Source: Streptomyces sp. P9-A2 | GTDB taxonomy: Bacteria; Actinomycetota; Actinomycetes; Streptomycetales; Streptomycetaceae | Length of the DNA stretch: 64,000 nt | Assembly: GCF_036634175.1 (NCBI RefSeq) | Contig: NZ_JAZIFX010000001.1 | Location: 2,170,001-2,234,000, forward strand | Reading direction: 5' to 3' | In this document: one piece after another, positions 43,141 through 51,469 of the stretch | Numbering within the stretch: the stretch's first letter is position 1 | Layout of the letters: each line of letters opens with the position of its first letter | Position numbers and translations under genes: made by a program | Notes under the pieces: generated by a model | Database searches by the model: none | Seen by the model: only the letters and a program-made list of their open reading frames with translations | Told to the model about the DNA's origin: nothing

Positions 43141-43751
43141 GGGTTGTCAGAGGCGGCCGGGTTCTCGCCCGGCACGAGCTGCGGCTGATGGTGAGCCTGG
43201 CGCTGTGGCTGGCGCGGCGGACGCACGGCGTCGGGGGCGGGACGGCCTTCGGGTACGCGCGGGGACACGGCGCGATCATGTTCGGGTTCGCCTTCGTGTG
43301 CGTGGTCGAGACGGTGGTGATGTCCGTGCTGCTGCTGGCCTGGCCGACCGTCCACGCGGTGGTGCTGTTCCTGGACGTGTACACCGTCGTGTTCGTCGTC
43401 GCGCTGCATGCCGCGAACGTCGTACGGCCCCACGTCCTGGACCCGGACTCCGGCACGCTGCGGATTCGCGGGGCCGTCCACGTCGATCTGCGGATACCGC
43501 TGGAGCGGATCGCCTCCGTACGGCGTGAGCTGCGGATGAGCCATGAGCGGGCCGAGGGGGAGCTGAACGTCGAGGTCGGTTCGCAGACCACCGTCACGCT
43601 GGAACTCACGGAGCCGGTCACCCACGTCACCTTCTTCGGGCGGCGCCGGGAGGTCCGCGTCGTACGGTTCCACGCCGACGCGTCCGACGCCCTGGTCCGG
43701 GCACTGGCGACGGGGCGCCGGGAGGCGGAACAACGGGCCGCTCAGGCGTAG
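43137..43751 (+). CDS. Two-TM membrane protein coupled to the MerR gene
   Basis: 204 residues. A short basic N-terminus is followed by two hydrophobic segments, GAIMFGFAFVCVVETVVMSV and TVHAVVLFLDVYTVVFVVAL. A C-terminal cytosolic beta-rich domain (DLRIPLERIASVRRELRMSH, TTVTLELTEPVTHVTFFGRR) resembles the bacterial-PH-like region seen in other small actinobacterial membrane proteins. The function is unknown. The 4-bp overlap with the regulator suggests co-expression. Confidence 0.75.
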   Translation: MRVVRGGRVLARHELRLMVSLALWLARRTHGVGGGTAFGYARGHGAIMFGFAFVCVVETVVMSVLLLAWPTVHAVVLFLDVYTVVFVVALHAANVVRPHVLDPDSGTLRIRGAVHVDLRIPLERIASVRRELRMSHERAEGELNVEVGSQTTVTLELTEPVTHVTFFGRRREVRVVRFHADASDALVRALATGRREAEQRAAQA

Positions 43752-43801
43752 GGGCCCGGCACCGTACCCTGACGGCTGAGTTCTACCGTGAGGAGCAACG
43801 C

Positions 43802-44584
43802 GTGCTTGTCCTGCTGCCGCCGTCCGAAGGCAAGGCCGCTTCCGGCCGCGGCGCCCCGCTGAAGCCTCAGTCCCTGTCGCTGCCGGGGCTGGCCGGCGCC
43901 CGGGAGGCCGTGCTCGCCGAGCTGGTGGACCTGTGCGCCGCCGACGAGGAGAAGGCGCGCGAGGTGCTGGGGCTGAGCGAGGGGCTGCGGGGCGAGGTCG
44001 CGAAGAACCTGGAGCTGCGGACCGCCGGGGCCCGGCCCGCCGGGGAGATCTACACCGGGGTGCTGTACGACGCCCTGGACCTCGCCTCCCTCGACCCGGC
44101 CGCCCGGCGCAGGGCCGCCCGCTCGCTGCTGGTGTTCTCGGGGCTGTGGGGCGCGGTCGCGGTCACCGACCGGATTCCCTCCTACCGCTGCTCGATGGGC
44201 GTACGGCTGCCGGGGCTCGGGGCGCTGGGCGCGTACTGGCGTACGCCGATGGCCTCGGCGCTGCCGGAGGCGGCCGGTGACGGCCTGGTGCTGGACCTGC
44301 GGTCGGCCGCGTACGCGACGGCGTGGAAGCCGAAGGGGGAGGTGGCCGCCCGTACGGCGACCGTGCGGGTGCTGCACGCGCCGACCCGGAAGGTGGTCAG
44401 CCACTTCAACAAGGCGACCAAGGGGCGGATCGTCCGCGGTCTGCTGACGGACGGGGCCGCGCCGGAGGATCCCGCCGCGCTGGTCGAGGCGCTGCGGGAC
44501 CTCGGGTACGTGGTGGAGGCGCGGGCGCCGGGCCGTGCGGGGACGCCGTGGGCGCTGGACGTGCTGGTGGACGAGGTGCGCTGA
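43802..44584 (+). CDS. yaaA: Peroxide stress protein YaaA (DUF328)
   Basis: 260 residues from GTG with GTGAGGAGCAAC upstream. Family signatures: LVLLPPSEGKAASGRG, IYTGVLYDALDL, LVFSGLWGAVAVTDRIPSYR, VLDLRSAAYATAWKP and VVSHFNKATKGRIVRGLL. E. coli YaaA lowers free iron during hydrogen peroxide stress, and the fold has a DNA-binding helix-hairpin-helix. Lengths agree. Single gene; the KDPG aldolase gene follows with about 80 bp between. Confidence 0.9.
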   Translation: MLVLLPPSEGKAASGRGAPLKPQSLSLPGLAGAREAVLAELVDLCAADEEKAREVLGLSEGLRGEVAKNLELRTAGARPAGEIYTGVLYDALDLASLDPAARRRAARSLLVFSGLWGAVAVTDRIPSYRCSMGVRLPGLGALGAYWRTPMASALPEAAGDGLVLDLRSAAYATAWKPKGEVAARTATVRVLHAPTRKVVSHFNKATKGRIVRGLLTDGAAPEDPAALVEALRDLGYVVEARAPGRAGTPWALDVLVDEVR

Positions 44585-44605
44585 CGGCCACCGAAAACCC
44601 TGCGC

Positions 44606-44640
44606 GTTGCATCCTCCGCAACACCCTTTGCGCAGGATGC
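44606..44640 (+). promoter_or_regulatory. Palindromic operator-like site upstream of KDPG aldolase
   Basis: Nested inverted repeats: GTTGC (44606-44610) with GCAAC (44618-44622), and GCATCCT (44609-44615) with AGGATGC (44634-44640). TTGC...GCAA half-sites of this kind occur in AsnC/Lrp-type operators. They lie 24-58 bp upstream of the start at 44664. The binding protein is not identifiable. Confidence 0.4.
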
Positions 44641-44663
44641 TTCGCCGGGGGCAGGATGACGCC

Positions 44664-45395
44664 ATGAGCTCACCCCTGCCCTCCGCTCCCCTGCCCCCGT
44701 CGGCCCCCGCCCCCGTTGCCACCGCCACTGCCGCTGCTGCCTCTGCCTCTGCCTCTGCTGCGACCGCATCCGTGCTGGATCTCGCGCCCGTCATACCGGT
44801 GGTCGTGGTCGAGGACGCCGCCGACGCCGTGCCGCTGGCGCGGGCGCTGGTCGCCGGTGGGCTGCCCGCGATCGAGGTGACCCTGCGGACGCCCGCCGCC
44901 GTGGACGCCCTCCGCGCGATCGCCGCCGAGGTGCCGGACGCGGTGGTCGGGGCCGGCACGGTGATCACACCGGGGCAGGTGCGCGAGGTGGTGGCGGCCG
45001 GGGCACGGTTCCTGGTCAGTCCGGGCTGGACGGACGTCCTGCTGGAGTCGATGCGGGCGTCCGGGGTGCCTTTCCTGCCGGGGGTGTCGACGGTCTCGGA
45101 GGTCGTGGCGCTGCTGGAGCGCGGGGTGCGGGAGATGAAGTTCTTCCCGGCGCAGGCAGCGGGCGGCACCGCGTATCTGAAGGCGATCGCCGGGCCGCTT
45201 CCCCAGGCCCGCTTCTGTCCGACCGGAGGGATCGGCCCGGACTCCGCGCCGGACTACCTCGCGCTGAAGAACGTCGCATGTGTCGGCGGGAGCTGGATGC
45301 TCCCGGCGGACGCGGTGGCGGCGCGCGACTGGGCGCAGATCGAGCGGCTGGCCCGCGCGGCGGCGGGGCTCAGCGCAGGTGGGACGTCTCGTTGA
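44664..45395 (+). CDS. eda: 2-dehydro-3-deoxy-phosphogluconate (KDPG/KHG) aldolase
   Basis: 243 residues from the ATG at 44664. After a low-complexity Pro/Ala/Ser start (1-36) the TIM barrel begins LDLAPVIPVVVVEDAADAVP. ALVAGGLPAIEVTLRT holds catalytic Glu71, VVGAGTVITPGQVREVV the next strand, REMKFFPAQAAGGTAYLKAI the Schiff-base Lys159, and RFCPTGGIGPDSAPDYLAL the phosphate site. It cleaves KDPG to pyruvate and glyceraldehyde 3-phosphate, or 4-hydroxy-2-oxoglutarate to pyruvate and glyoxylate. The 3' end overlaps the convergent RNase H/phosphatase gene by 26 bp. Confidence 0.92.
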   Translation: MSSPLPSAPLPPSAPAPVATATAAAASASASAATASVLDLAPVIPVVVVEDAADAVPLARALVAGGLPAIEVTLRTPAAVDALRAIAAEVPDAVVGAGTVITPGQVREVVAAGARFLVSPGWTDVLLESMRASGVPFLPGVSTVSEVVALLERGVREMKFFPAQAAGGTAYLKAIAGPLPQARFCPTGGIGPDSAPDYLALKNVACVGGSWMLPADAVAARDWAQIERLARAAAGLSAGGTSR

Positions 45396-46818
45396 ACAGC
45401 CGGACGCTGGCGTTGCCGTCGGCGTAGTACGCCACCGCCGAGAGCGAGGCCGCCGACAGTTCCATCCGGAACAGGGCCTCGGGCGGGGCGCCCAGGGCCA
45501 GCCGTATCAAGGTTTTGATCGGTGTCACGTGGGTGACGAGCAGGACCGTGCGGCCGGCGTACGCGGCGGTGAGCTTGTCCCGGGTGGCGGCGACCCTGGT
45601 CGCGGTGTCCGCGAAGCTCTCGCCGCCGCCGGTGGGCTCGGCGTCCGGTGAGGAGAGCCAGGCGTTCAGGTCGTCGGGGTGGCGTTCGCGCACCTCGGCG
45701 AAGGTGAGGCCCTCCCACGCGCCGAAGTCGGTCTCGCGCAGCCCCTCCTCCACGCTGACCTCCAGGCCGAGCCGGGCGGCGACGATGCCGGCGGTCTCGC
45801 GGGTACGGGCGAGGGGGGAGGCGACGACGGCCTGGACGGTGCCGCGCCGGGCGAGCGCCTCGGCGGTCCTCTCCGCCTGCTCGCGGCCGACGTCGGAGAG
45901 GGAGGGGTCGCTGCCGCCGCTGCCGGAGAACCGTTTCTGGGGTGTCAGCGGGGTCTCGCCGTGCCGGAGGAGCACGAAGGTGGCCGGCGGGCCCATGTCG
46001 GCGGGCGCCCAGCCCGAGGAAGGGGTGGCGGCCGGTGCCGACCCGGTACGGGGGGCGGCGTCCGTCTCCGTGCCGGGGGCGGCCACGGCCTGCGCAGCCC
46101 GTACATCAGCGGCGGTTTTTCCCGCGGGGGCGTTGCTCACACCGGCACCGGTGCCACCGGTTCCCCGCACGCCCGACTCCGTAGCGCCCGACTCCACGGC
46201 GGAGGCGGAGGCAGCGGATGCAGAAGCCGAGGCCAGCGCCGCGCGGGCTCGTGCCGCACCGGCGGCCGCGTCCCCGGGCGGCCCGGACGACTGGGACGGA
46301 TCGGGTGCCATCGGCCGTGCGACCGGTGTGTCCGGCGCGGCACGCGAGGCCGACGCGCTCCTTCCCCGATCTCTCAACTCCGTTCGAGCAGGGGAGACCC
46401 CAAGTTCACCCCGCTGCCCCGCGTCCATCGCCTCGTTCGCCAGGCGGTCCGCGTGCTTGTTCCGCTCCCGCGGAATCCACTCGTACGTGACCCGGCCCGG
46501 CGGAAAGACGCGTGCCGCCTCGGCCGCCAGCGGTTTCATGGCGGGGTGCTTGATCTTCCAGCGGCCCGACATCTGCTCGACGACGAGTTTGGAGTCCATC
46601 CGGACGTGGACCGCGGCCTGCGGGTCCAGCTCGCGGGCGGCCCGCAGGCCGGCCAGCAGACCCGAGTACTCGGCGACGTTGTTCGTGGTGGTGCCGAGGT
46701 ACTCGGCCGCCTCCGCCAGGGTCTCCCCCGTCGCCGCGTCACTGACCACGGCCCCGTAGCCGGCGGGTCCCGGATTGCCCCGCGATCCGCCGTCCGCCTC
46801 GATGATGAACTCCCGCAC
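45370..46818 (-). CDS. Bifunctional RNase H / histidine (acid) phosphatase
   Basis: 482 residues. The N-terminal RNase HI domain has all four metal ligands: D9 (IIEADGGSRGNPG), E50 (TTTNNVAEYSGL), D75 (HVRMDSKLVVEQ) and D124 (RERNKHADRLANEA). A linker of about 140 residues is Ala/Ser/Gly/Pro-rich. The C-terminal histidine phosphatase has TFVLLRHGETPLTPQ (His about 286), VVASPLARTRETAGI and LLVTHVTPIKTLI. This two-domain arrangement is conserved in actinobacteria; the phosphatase half relates to CobC-type alpha-ribazole phosphatases. The downstream end overlaps the KDPG aldolase gene tail-to-tail. Confidence 0.95.
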   Translation of the reverse strand: MREFIIEADGGSRGNPGPAGYGAVVSDAATGETLAEAAEYLGTTTNNVAEYSGLLAGLRAARELDPQAAVHVRMDSKLVVEQMSGRWKIKHPAMKPLAAEAARVFPPGRVTYEWIPRERNKHADRLANEAMDAGQRGELGVSPARTELRDRGRSASASRAAPDTPVARPMAPDPSQSSGPPGDAAAGAARARAALASASASAASASAVESGATESGVRGTGGTGAGVSNAPAGKTAADVRAAQAVAAPGTETDAAPRTGSAPAATPSSGWAPADMGPPATFVLLRHGETPLTPQKRFSGSGGSDPSLSDVGREQAERTAEALARRGTVQAVVASPLARTRETAGIVAARLGLEVSVEEGLRETDFGAWEGLTFAEVRERHPDDLNAWLSSPDAEPTGGGESFADTATRVAATRDKLTAAYAGRTVLLVTHVTPIKTLIRLALGAPPEALFRMELSAASLSAVAYYADGNASVRLFNETSHLR

Positions 46819-46906
46819 CGGGAAAACCTCTCAGATCTCCTTGTAACCCGTCGGACCCCTGGGGCCCGTCGGACCCCCTCGGATCCCCTCGGATCCCTGG
46901 GACCCC
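46819..46906. repeat. Short imperfect tandem repeat between genes
   Basis: The gap between the two minus-strand genes carries repeated CCCGTCGGACCCC and CCCCTCGGATCCC units (about 46848-46905). It is GC-rich simple sequence with no coding or terminator signal that I can support. Confidence 0.45.
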
Positions 46907-47650
46907 CTACAGCCCCGAATCCGACGTGCGGACCAGGATGCGGCGGCAGTTCTCGCAGCGCACCACGGTGTCGGGCGCGGCGTGGCGGATCTCGTTCAGC
47001 TCGGTGATGGCGAGTTCCTGGCGGCAGCCCTGGCAGGTGCGGGCGTACAGCTTCGCCGCGCCGACGCCGCCCTGCTGCGCGCGCAGCTTCTCGTACAGCT
47101 TGAGCAGGTCCGCGGGGACGGATACGGCGACGACTCCGCGCTCCTTGGTGACCGTGGCGATCTCGCCGTCGATCTCCGCGCAGGCCGCGTCCCGGCGGGC
47201 GGTCGCGTCGTCCATCCGCGACTGGACGGAGGTGACCCGCTCGGCCAGTTCACCGGCCCGCTCCTGCGCGGACTCGCGGCGCTCCATGACCTCCAGGACG
47301 ACGTCCTCGAGGTTGCCCTGGCGCTTGGCGAGGGAGGCGATCTCGCGCTGGAGGTTCTCCAGGTCCTTGGGCGAGGAGACGGCGCCGGAGTCGAGGCGCT
47401 TTTGGTCGCGGGCGGCGCGCTGGCGCACCTGGTCCACGTCCTGTTCGGCCTTGGTCTGCTCGCGGGCGCAGTCGCTCTCCTCGGTCTGCGCGGCCACGTG
47501 CAGGTCACGCAGCTGGGCGAGGTCCCGGGTCAGCGACTCGATCTCGGCGTGCTCGGGGAGCGACTTCCGCTTGTGCGCGAGCTGCTGGAGACGGACGTCG
47601 AGATCCTGGAGGTCGAGGAGTCGGATCTGGTCGGCGGGCTCGGCGTTCAG
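46907..47650 (-). CDS. C4-type zinc-ribbon coiled-coil protein (DUF164-like)
   Basis: 247 residues. The N-terminal two thirds form a long coiled coil (QLAHKRKSLPEHAEIESLTR, LENLQREIASLAKRQGNLED). A C-terminal zinc ribbon has CQGCRQEL and VRCENCRRIL. This architecture is widespread in actinobacteria and is thought to assist RNA or chaperone functions. The reading frame has no ATG, GTG or TTG where the conserved start (NAEPADQIRLLDLQ) lies; instead CTG at 47650 overlaps the Nif3-like gene stop as CTGA. Initiation at CTG is therefore proposed. Translation would be coupled to the upstream gene. Confidence 0.85.
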   Translation of the reverse strand: MNAEPADQIRLLDLQDLDVRLQQLAHKRKSLPEHAEIESLTRDLAQLRDLHVAAQTEESDCAREQTKAEQDVDQVRQRAARDQKRLDSGAVSSPKDLENLQREIASLAKRQGNLEDVVLEVMERRESAQERAGELAERVTSVQSRMDDATARRDAACAEIDGEIATVTKERGVVAVSVPADLLKLYEKLRAQQGGVGAAKLYARTCQGCRQELAITELNEIRHAAPDTVVRCENCRRILVRTSDSGL

Positions 47651-48513
47651 TTGGGGGCTCCAGAGGTATCGGTGTCGGAGGAGGCCGCGTGGGCGGTCCA
47701 GGGGTCGGTGACCGTGGCGGAGACATGGACCCGCAGGCCCCATCCGTGACGGTCGGAGATCGTGTCGAGCTGGGCCGCGGCCAGTTCGCACCACGGCCAC
47801 TCGGTGGCCCAGTGTGCCGCGTCGAGCAGCGCGGGAGGCCGGCCGGCGGCATGCTCCGCCGCGAACTCCGACGCCGGGTGGTGGCGCAGGTCCGCGGTGA
47901 GGTAGGCGTCCACGCCGGCCGCCCTGACGTGGGCGAAGAGGCTGTCGCCGGAGCCGCCGCTGACGGCGACCGTCCGCACGAGCGCTTCGGGGTCGCCGGC
48001 GACGCGGATGCCCTGGGCGGTGCGGGGCAGGCGCTCGGCGGCGCGGGCGGCGAGCTCGCGGACGGTCAGCGGGTGGTCCAGTTCGCAGACGCGGCCGAGC
48101 CCGCGGCGGCCCTCGGGGTCCGTGGTGTCCGGCACCAGCGGCCGGACGACGCGCAGGTCCAGGGCGCCGGCCAGGGCGTCGCTCACACCGGGGTCGGCCG
48201 TGTCGGCGTTGGTGTGGGCGACGTGCAGCGCGATGTCGTTCCTGATGAGCGTGTGCACCACACGGCCCTTGGAGGTCGTGGCCGCGACGGTGGTCGTGCC
48301 GCGCAGATAGAGCGGGTGGTGGGTGACGAGCAGGTCGGCGCCCAGCTCCACCGCCTCGTCGACGATCTCCTGGACGGGGTCCACCGCGAACAGGACCCGG
48401 CCGACCTCCTGGTCGGGGTCGCCCGTGACGGTACCGACCGCGTCCCAGGACTCGGCCCGCTCGGCGGGCCACAGGGTCTCCAGCGCGGTGATGACTTCAG
48501 ACAGACGGGGCAC
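47647..48513 (-). CDS. Nif3-like dinuclear metal-centre protein
   Basis: 288 residues from GTG. Family signatures: MPRLSEVITALETLWPAERA, SWDAVGTVTGDP (the usual WDN/WDA motif), GADLLVTHHPLYLRGTTT with metal-binding His pair, IALHVAHTNADTADPGVSDA, and AVSGGSGDSLFAHVRAAGVD, AYLTADLRHHPASEF near the C-terminus. NIF3/YbgI proteins form hexameric toroids with a two-metal site and act as putative GTP cyclohydrolase-like or RNA-related hydrolases. The stop overlaps the zinc-ribbon gene start, an arrangement conserved in many actinobacteria. Confidence 0.9.
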   Translation of the reverse strand: MPRLSEVITALETLWPAERAESWDAVGTVTGDPDQEVGRVLFAVDPVQEIVDEAVELGADLLVTHHPLYLRGTTTVAATTSKGRVVHTLIRNDIALHVAHTNADTADPGVSDALAGALDLRVVRPLVPDTTDPEGRRGLGRVCELDHPLTVRELAARAAERLPRTAQGIRVAGDPEALVRTVAVSGGSGDSLFAHVRAAGVDAYLTADLRHHPASEFAAEHAAGRPPALLDAAHWATEWPWCELAAAQLDTISDRHGWGLRVHVSATVTDPWTAHAASSDTDTSGAPN

Positions 48514-48709
48514 AACGCAAGGCTACCTGCCCGTATGGCGCGGCAGTACCGGAGCGGGTACGGGAACCGTGCCCGCTCACGGCCTGCACATACGCCTCCG
48601 CCTCCTCAGGCGAATCGTTCCTGGAACACCCTTATGTGTGAAGCGGGGTCCAGTGGGTCTCCCGTCCGCGCGTACGAAAACTACGTTCGTCGCCGGAGGT
48701 GACCGAACG

Positions 48710-50026
48710 ATGACGACGATGACGATGCGTGCGATCGAGCCTTCCACGGGCCGGGAGGTTCCGGATCGCGGGGTCTCGGATCGCGGGGTCTCGAGTCACG
48801 AGGGCACCGGGCACGAGGGCACCGGGCACGAGGAGAGGATGGCGGCGGTGGCGGTGGCGGCGGCGCCGTCACCGGGTTGTGTCCTCAGCGCCGACGGTTC
48901 CTACGGCGCGCGCCTCGCCCGCGAGGGCGAGTCCCCGTTCCCGGAGCGCTGGACCCTGAACGGCCCCGAGCCCTACGCGGTGCCGCTGCGCACCGATCAG
49001 CCCGAGGAGCCCGGCACCGAGGTACAGCCCATGGGCGACGGGCGGGTCCTCATCCACCGACTGGCGGCCGGGAGGCACGCGTTCTCCCTGCTGTACCCGA
49101 CCGGTTCCGGCACCGGCGAGGTGGCACTCGGTGCGGTCGCGTGCCCGGACGGGGGAACCCGGCTGAGGCTCCTGCCGCCCGCGCCGTGCGGGCGGCGGGC
49201 GTACGCCGTCGCCCTGGGCCCGCGGTCGACGGCCCTGTGGCTGGTGGCGGGCGGCGCCTTCGGGCCCGAGCGCGTCGCCGAGATCCCGGGCCGCTGCTCG
49301 GGCGGGACGTGGCTGGACCGCGCCGGCCGGATGCTCTCCCTGGACCGGGAGACCGGCGGGCGCACCAAGGCGGTCGTCGTGGACCTGGAGCGTGGGGGCG
49401 AGGTGTCGCCGTTGCTGCAGCTCACCGAGGAGAGCGACGACCGGGTCCTGCTCGCCGACCCGGACAGCGGCCTGCTGCTGATCCGCTCGGACGCGTCCTC
49501 GCCGGGGCAGGGCCGGCTGGGCTGGGGGGTGCTGGGCAGCATGCTGCCGGTGCGCTTCCCCGCGTGCCTGCGGCTGCCGGACTGCGCGGTCACACCGTTC
49601 GCGATCCAGCCCGGCCAGGCGCTGACGCCGGAGGGGTGCGCGGTGGCGCTGCGCGTCGACGGGCCACTGGGCAGTTGGGTCGGGGTGTGGCGGCCGGCCC
49701 AGCGGCAACTGCACCATCTCCCGGCGCCCGAGGGGTGGTTGGCCGGCAGTGGGCTGTGGACGGCGGACGGGGTGCTGCGCCTGCCGTGCGCCACCCCGGT
49801 GATGCCGTGCGGGGTGGCCGTACTGAACCCGCCGGGGCCGAACCCGCCGGGGCCGAAACGGCAGTCGGAGCAAGACCGGAAGGAGGACCGGGAGGGCTCC
49901 TCCAGGAAGCCTGAACAGCCCTCCCTCGAAGGGGAGTCCACGACTCCGGCCGAACCGCCCGCACCGGCCGCACCCCGTCCCGTCCCCCTGCAACAGGCGC
50001 CCCTGGGACGGCTTGTAACGAAGTAG
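48710..50026 (+). CDS. Hypothetical protein, beta-rich
   Basis: 438 residues from the ATG at 48710, which follows GGAGGTGACC; the longer frame lacks a ribosome site. The first 60 residues contain short repeats (SDRGVS, GTGHEGTGHEE). The centre consists of beta-strand repeats with turns (YAVALGPRSTALWLVAGGAF, GTWLDRAGRMLSLDRETG, VLLADPDSGLLLIRSDAS) suggestive of a beta propeller. The C-terminal 70 residues are Pro/Glu-rich (NPPGPNPPGP). No signal peptide or transmembrane segment. I do not recognise a family with confidence; it looks like a conserved Streptomyces protein of unknown role. Confidence 0.7.
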   Translation: MTTMTMRAIEPSTGREVPDRGVSDRGVSSHEGTGHEGTGHEERMAAVAVAAAPSPGCVLSADGSYGARLAREGESPFPERWTLNGPEPYAVPLRTDQPEEPGTEVQPMGDGRVLIHRLAAGRHAFSLLYPTGSGTGEVALGAVACPDGGTRLRLLPPAPCGRRAYAVALGPRSTALWLVAGGAFGPERVAEIPGRCSGGTWLDRAGRMLSLDRETGGRTKAVVVDLERGGEVSPLLQLTEESDDRVLLADPDSGLLLIRSDASSPGQGRLGWGVLGSMLPVRFPACLRLPDCAVTPFAIQPGQALTPEGCAVALRVDGPLGSWVGVWRPAQRQLHHLPAPEGWLAGSGLWTADGVLRLPCATPVMPCGVAVLNPPGPNPPGPKRQSEQDRKEDREGSSRKPEQPSLEGESTTPAEPPAPAAPRPVPLQQAPLGRLVTK

Positions 50027-50121
50027 TGGCAGTCTGCGTGGTCGCCTGGATCCACCCCCCAACCCCCCGGTTAAAATCGCCCGGTTGCAAGAAAGATCAT
50101 GTTTACGGGGTGAGTTTTCCG

Positions 50122-50289
50122 ATGAACGATGCGAGCACCGACCAGCCGCAGACCGTCGACGGCGGGCAGACCGCCGTCGGGCACGGCAAGCACCGCGGAC
50201 CGGTGTCCCGGCAGGACGCCACGACGGCCCCTCGCGGCCGCCATCGGAGGCCTGTCGGCGAGAACGAGCGCGTGGAGTCGGCTGCCTGA
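50122..50289 (+). CDS. Small hypothetical protein
   Basis: 55 residues from the ATG at 50122; a GTG at 50110 would add four residues. The sequence is polar and basic (HGKHRGPVSRQDATTAPRGR), with no hydrophobic segment and no recognised domain. The upstream sequence TTAAAATCGCCCGG and TGCAAGAAAGATCATGTTTA is notably AT-rich for this genome, so a promoter is plausible. A weak call; length and composition do not exclude a chance frame. Confidence 0.4.
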   Translation: MNDASTDQPQTVDGGQTAVGHGKHRGPVSRQDATTAPRGRHRRPVGENERVESAA

Positions 50290-50661
<372 letters not shown>

Positions 50662-51303
50662 GTGAACGAGATGCCCGTGGACCACCGGCCCGCCAAGTCC
50701 GTACGGGTTCTGCTGGCGGAGGACGGCGGGACGGCGCACGGGGCGCTGGCCTTACTACTCCGGATAGAGCCGGACCTCGAGGTCGTCGCCCAGGTGGCGG
50801 CGGGGGACGCGGTCCTGGACGCGGTGCTCGCCCACCGCCCCGACGTCGCCCTCCTGGACATCGAACTGCCCGGCATGAGCGGCCTGGACGCCGCCGCCGT
50901 GCTGCGCGACCAGGTACCGGACTGCCGGGTGCTGATCCTCGCCACGTCCGGCCGTCCCGGCCATCTGCAGCGGGCCATGGCCGCGGGAGCCGCCGGTTTC
51001 CTGGTCAGGGACGGTTCGGTGGGCGAGCTGGCCTCGGCGATCCGCCGGGTGCTGACCGGGGAGACGGTGATCGACCCCGTCCTGGCCGCCGCGGCCCGGA
51101 GCGCGGAACCCCCTCCCCTCACCCCCGTCGAGTGCGCCGCCCTCGACGCCGCGGCGCACGGCACACCGCTCGCCGACCTGGCCGCCCGGCTCCACCTCTC
51201 CGAGGCCGCCGTCACCGCCCACCTCGCCGGCGCCCTCGCCAAGACCGGCACCCCCACCCCCACCGAGGCACTGCGCGAGGCCCGCAGACTGGGCTGGGTC
51301 TGA
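50662..51303 (+). CDS. NarL/LuxR-type response regulator
   Basis: 213 residues from GTG. Receiver domain: RVLLAEDGGTAHGALALLLR with the acidic pocket (usually two acids; Glu-Asp here), phosphoacceptor in PDVALLDIELPGMSGLDAA, then RVLILATSGRPGHLQRAMAA and AAGFLVRDGS with Arg where Lys is usual. The C-terminal HTH reads LTPVECAALDAAAHGTPLAD, LAARLHLSEAAVTAHLAGAL, AKTGTPTPTEALREARRLGW. There is no sensor kinase gene adjacent, so it is an orphan here. The Lys-to-Arg change in the switch region may alter phosphorylation. Confidence 0.85.
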   Translation: MNEMPVDHRPAKSVRVLLAEDGGTAHGALALLLRIEPDLEVVAQVAAGDAVLDAVLAHRPDVALLDIELPGMSGLDAAAVLRDQVPDCRVLILATSGRPGHLQRAMAAGAAGFLVRDGSVGELASAIRRVLTGETVIDPVLAAAARSAEPPPLTPVECAALDAAAHGTPLADLAARLHLSEAAVTAHLAGALAKTGTPTPTEALREARRLGWV

Positions 51304-51360
51304 GCGCCGGTCGATCAGCCCGGCCGGCCGCCGATCGCCGGTCACCGGCTGGTCGGTCGA

Positions 51361-51463
51361 TCCGCCCCTCCACCCGCTCATCCATCCATCCACCCGCTTG
51401 TCCACCCGTCCGTCCACCCGTCCGTCCACCCGCCCGTCCGCCCGTCCGCCCGTCCGCCCGTCC
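51361..51463. repeat. CCGTCC-type simple tandem repeat
   Basis: Repeats built from CCATCCATCC, CCGTCCGTCCAC and CCGCCCGT units fill most of the gap between two convergent genes. No inverted repeat able to form a terminator stands out. The repeat ends 7 bp before the MFS stop codon. Confidence 0.65.
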
Positions 51464-51469
51464 AGGAAC

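Noticed and set aside
47647..48472. Extending the zinc-ribbon protein upstream through the Nif3-like gene
   Set aside because: The extension is Arg/Pro-rich shadow of the Nif3-like coding sequence; conserved sequence starts only at the CTG.
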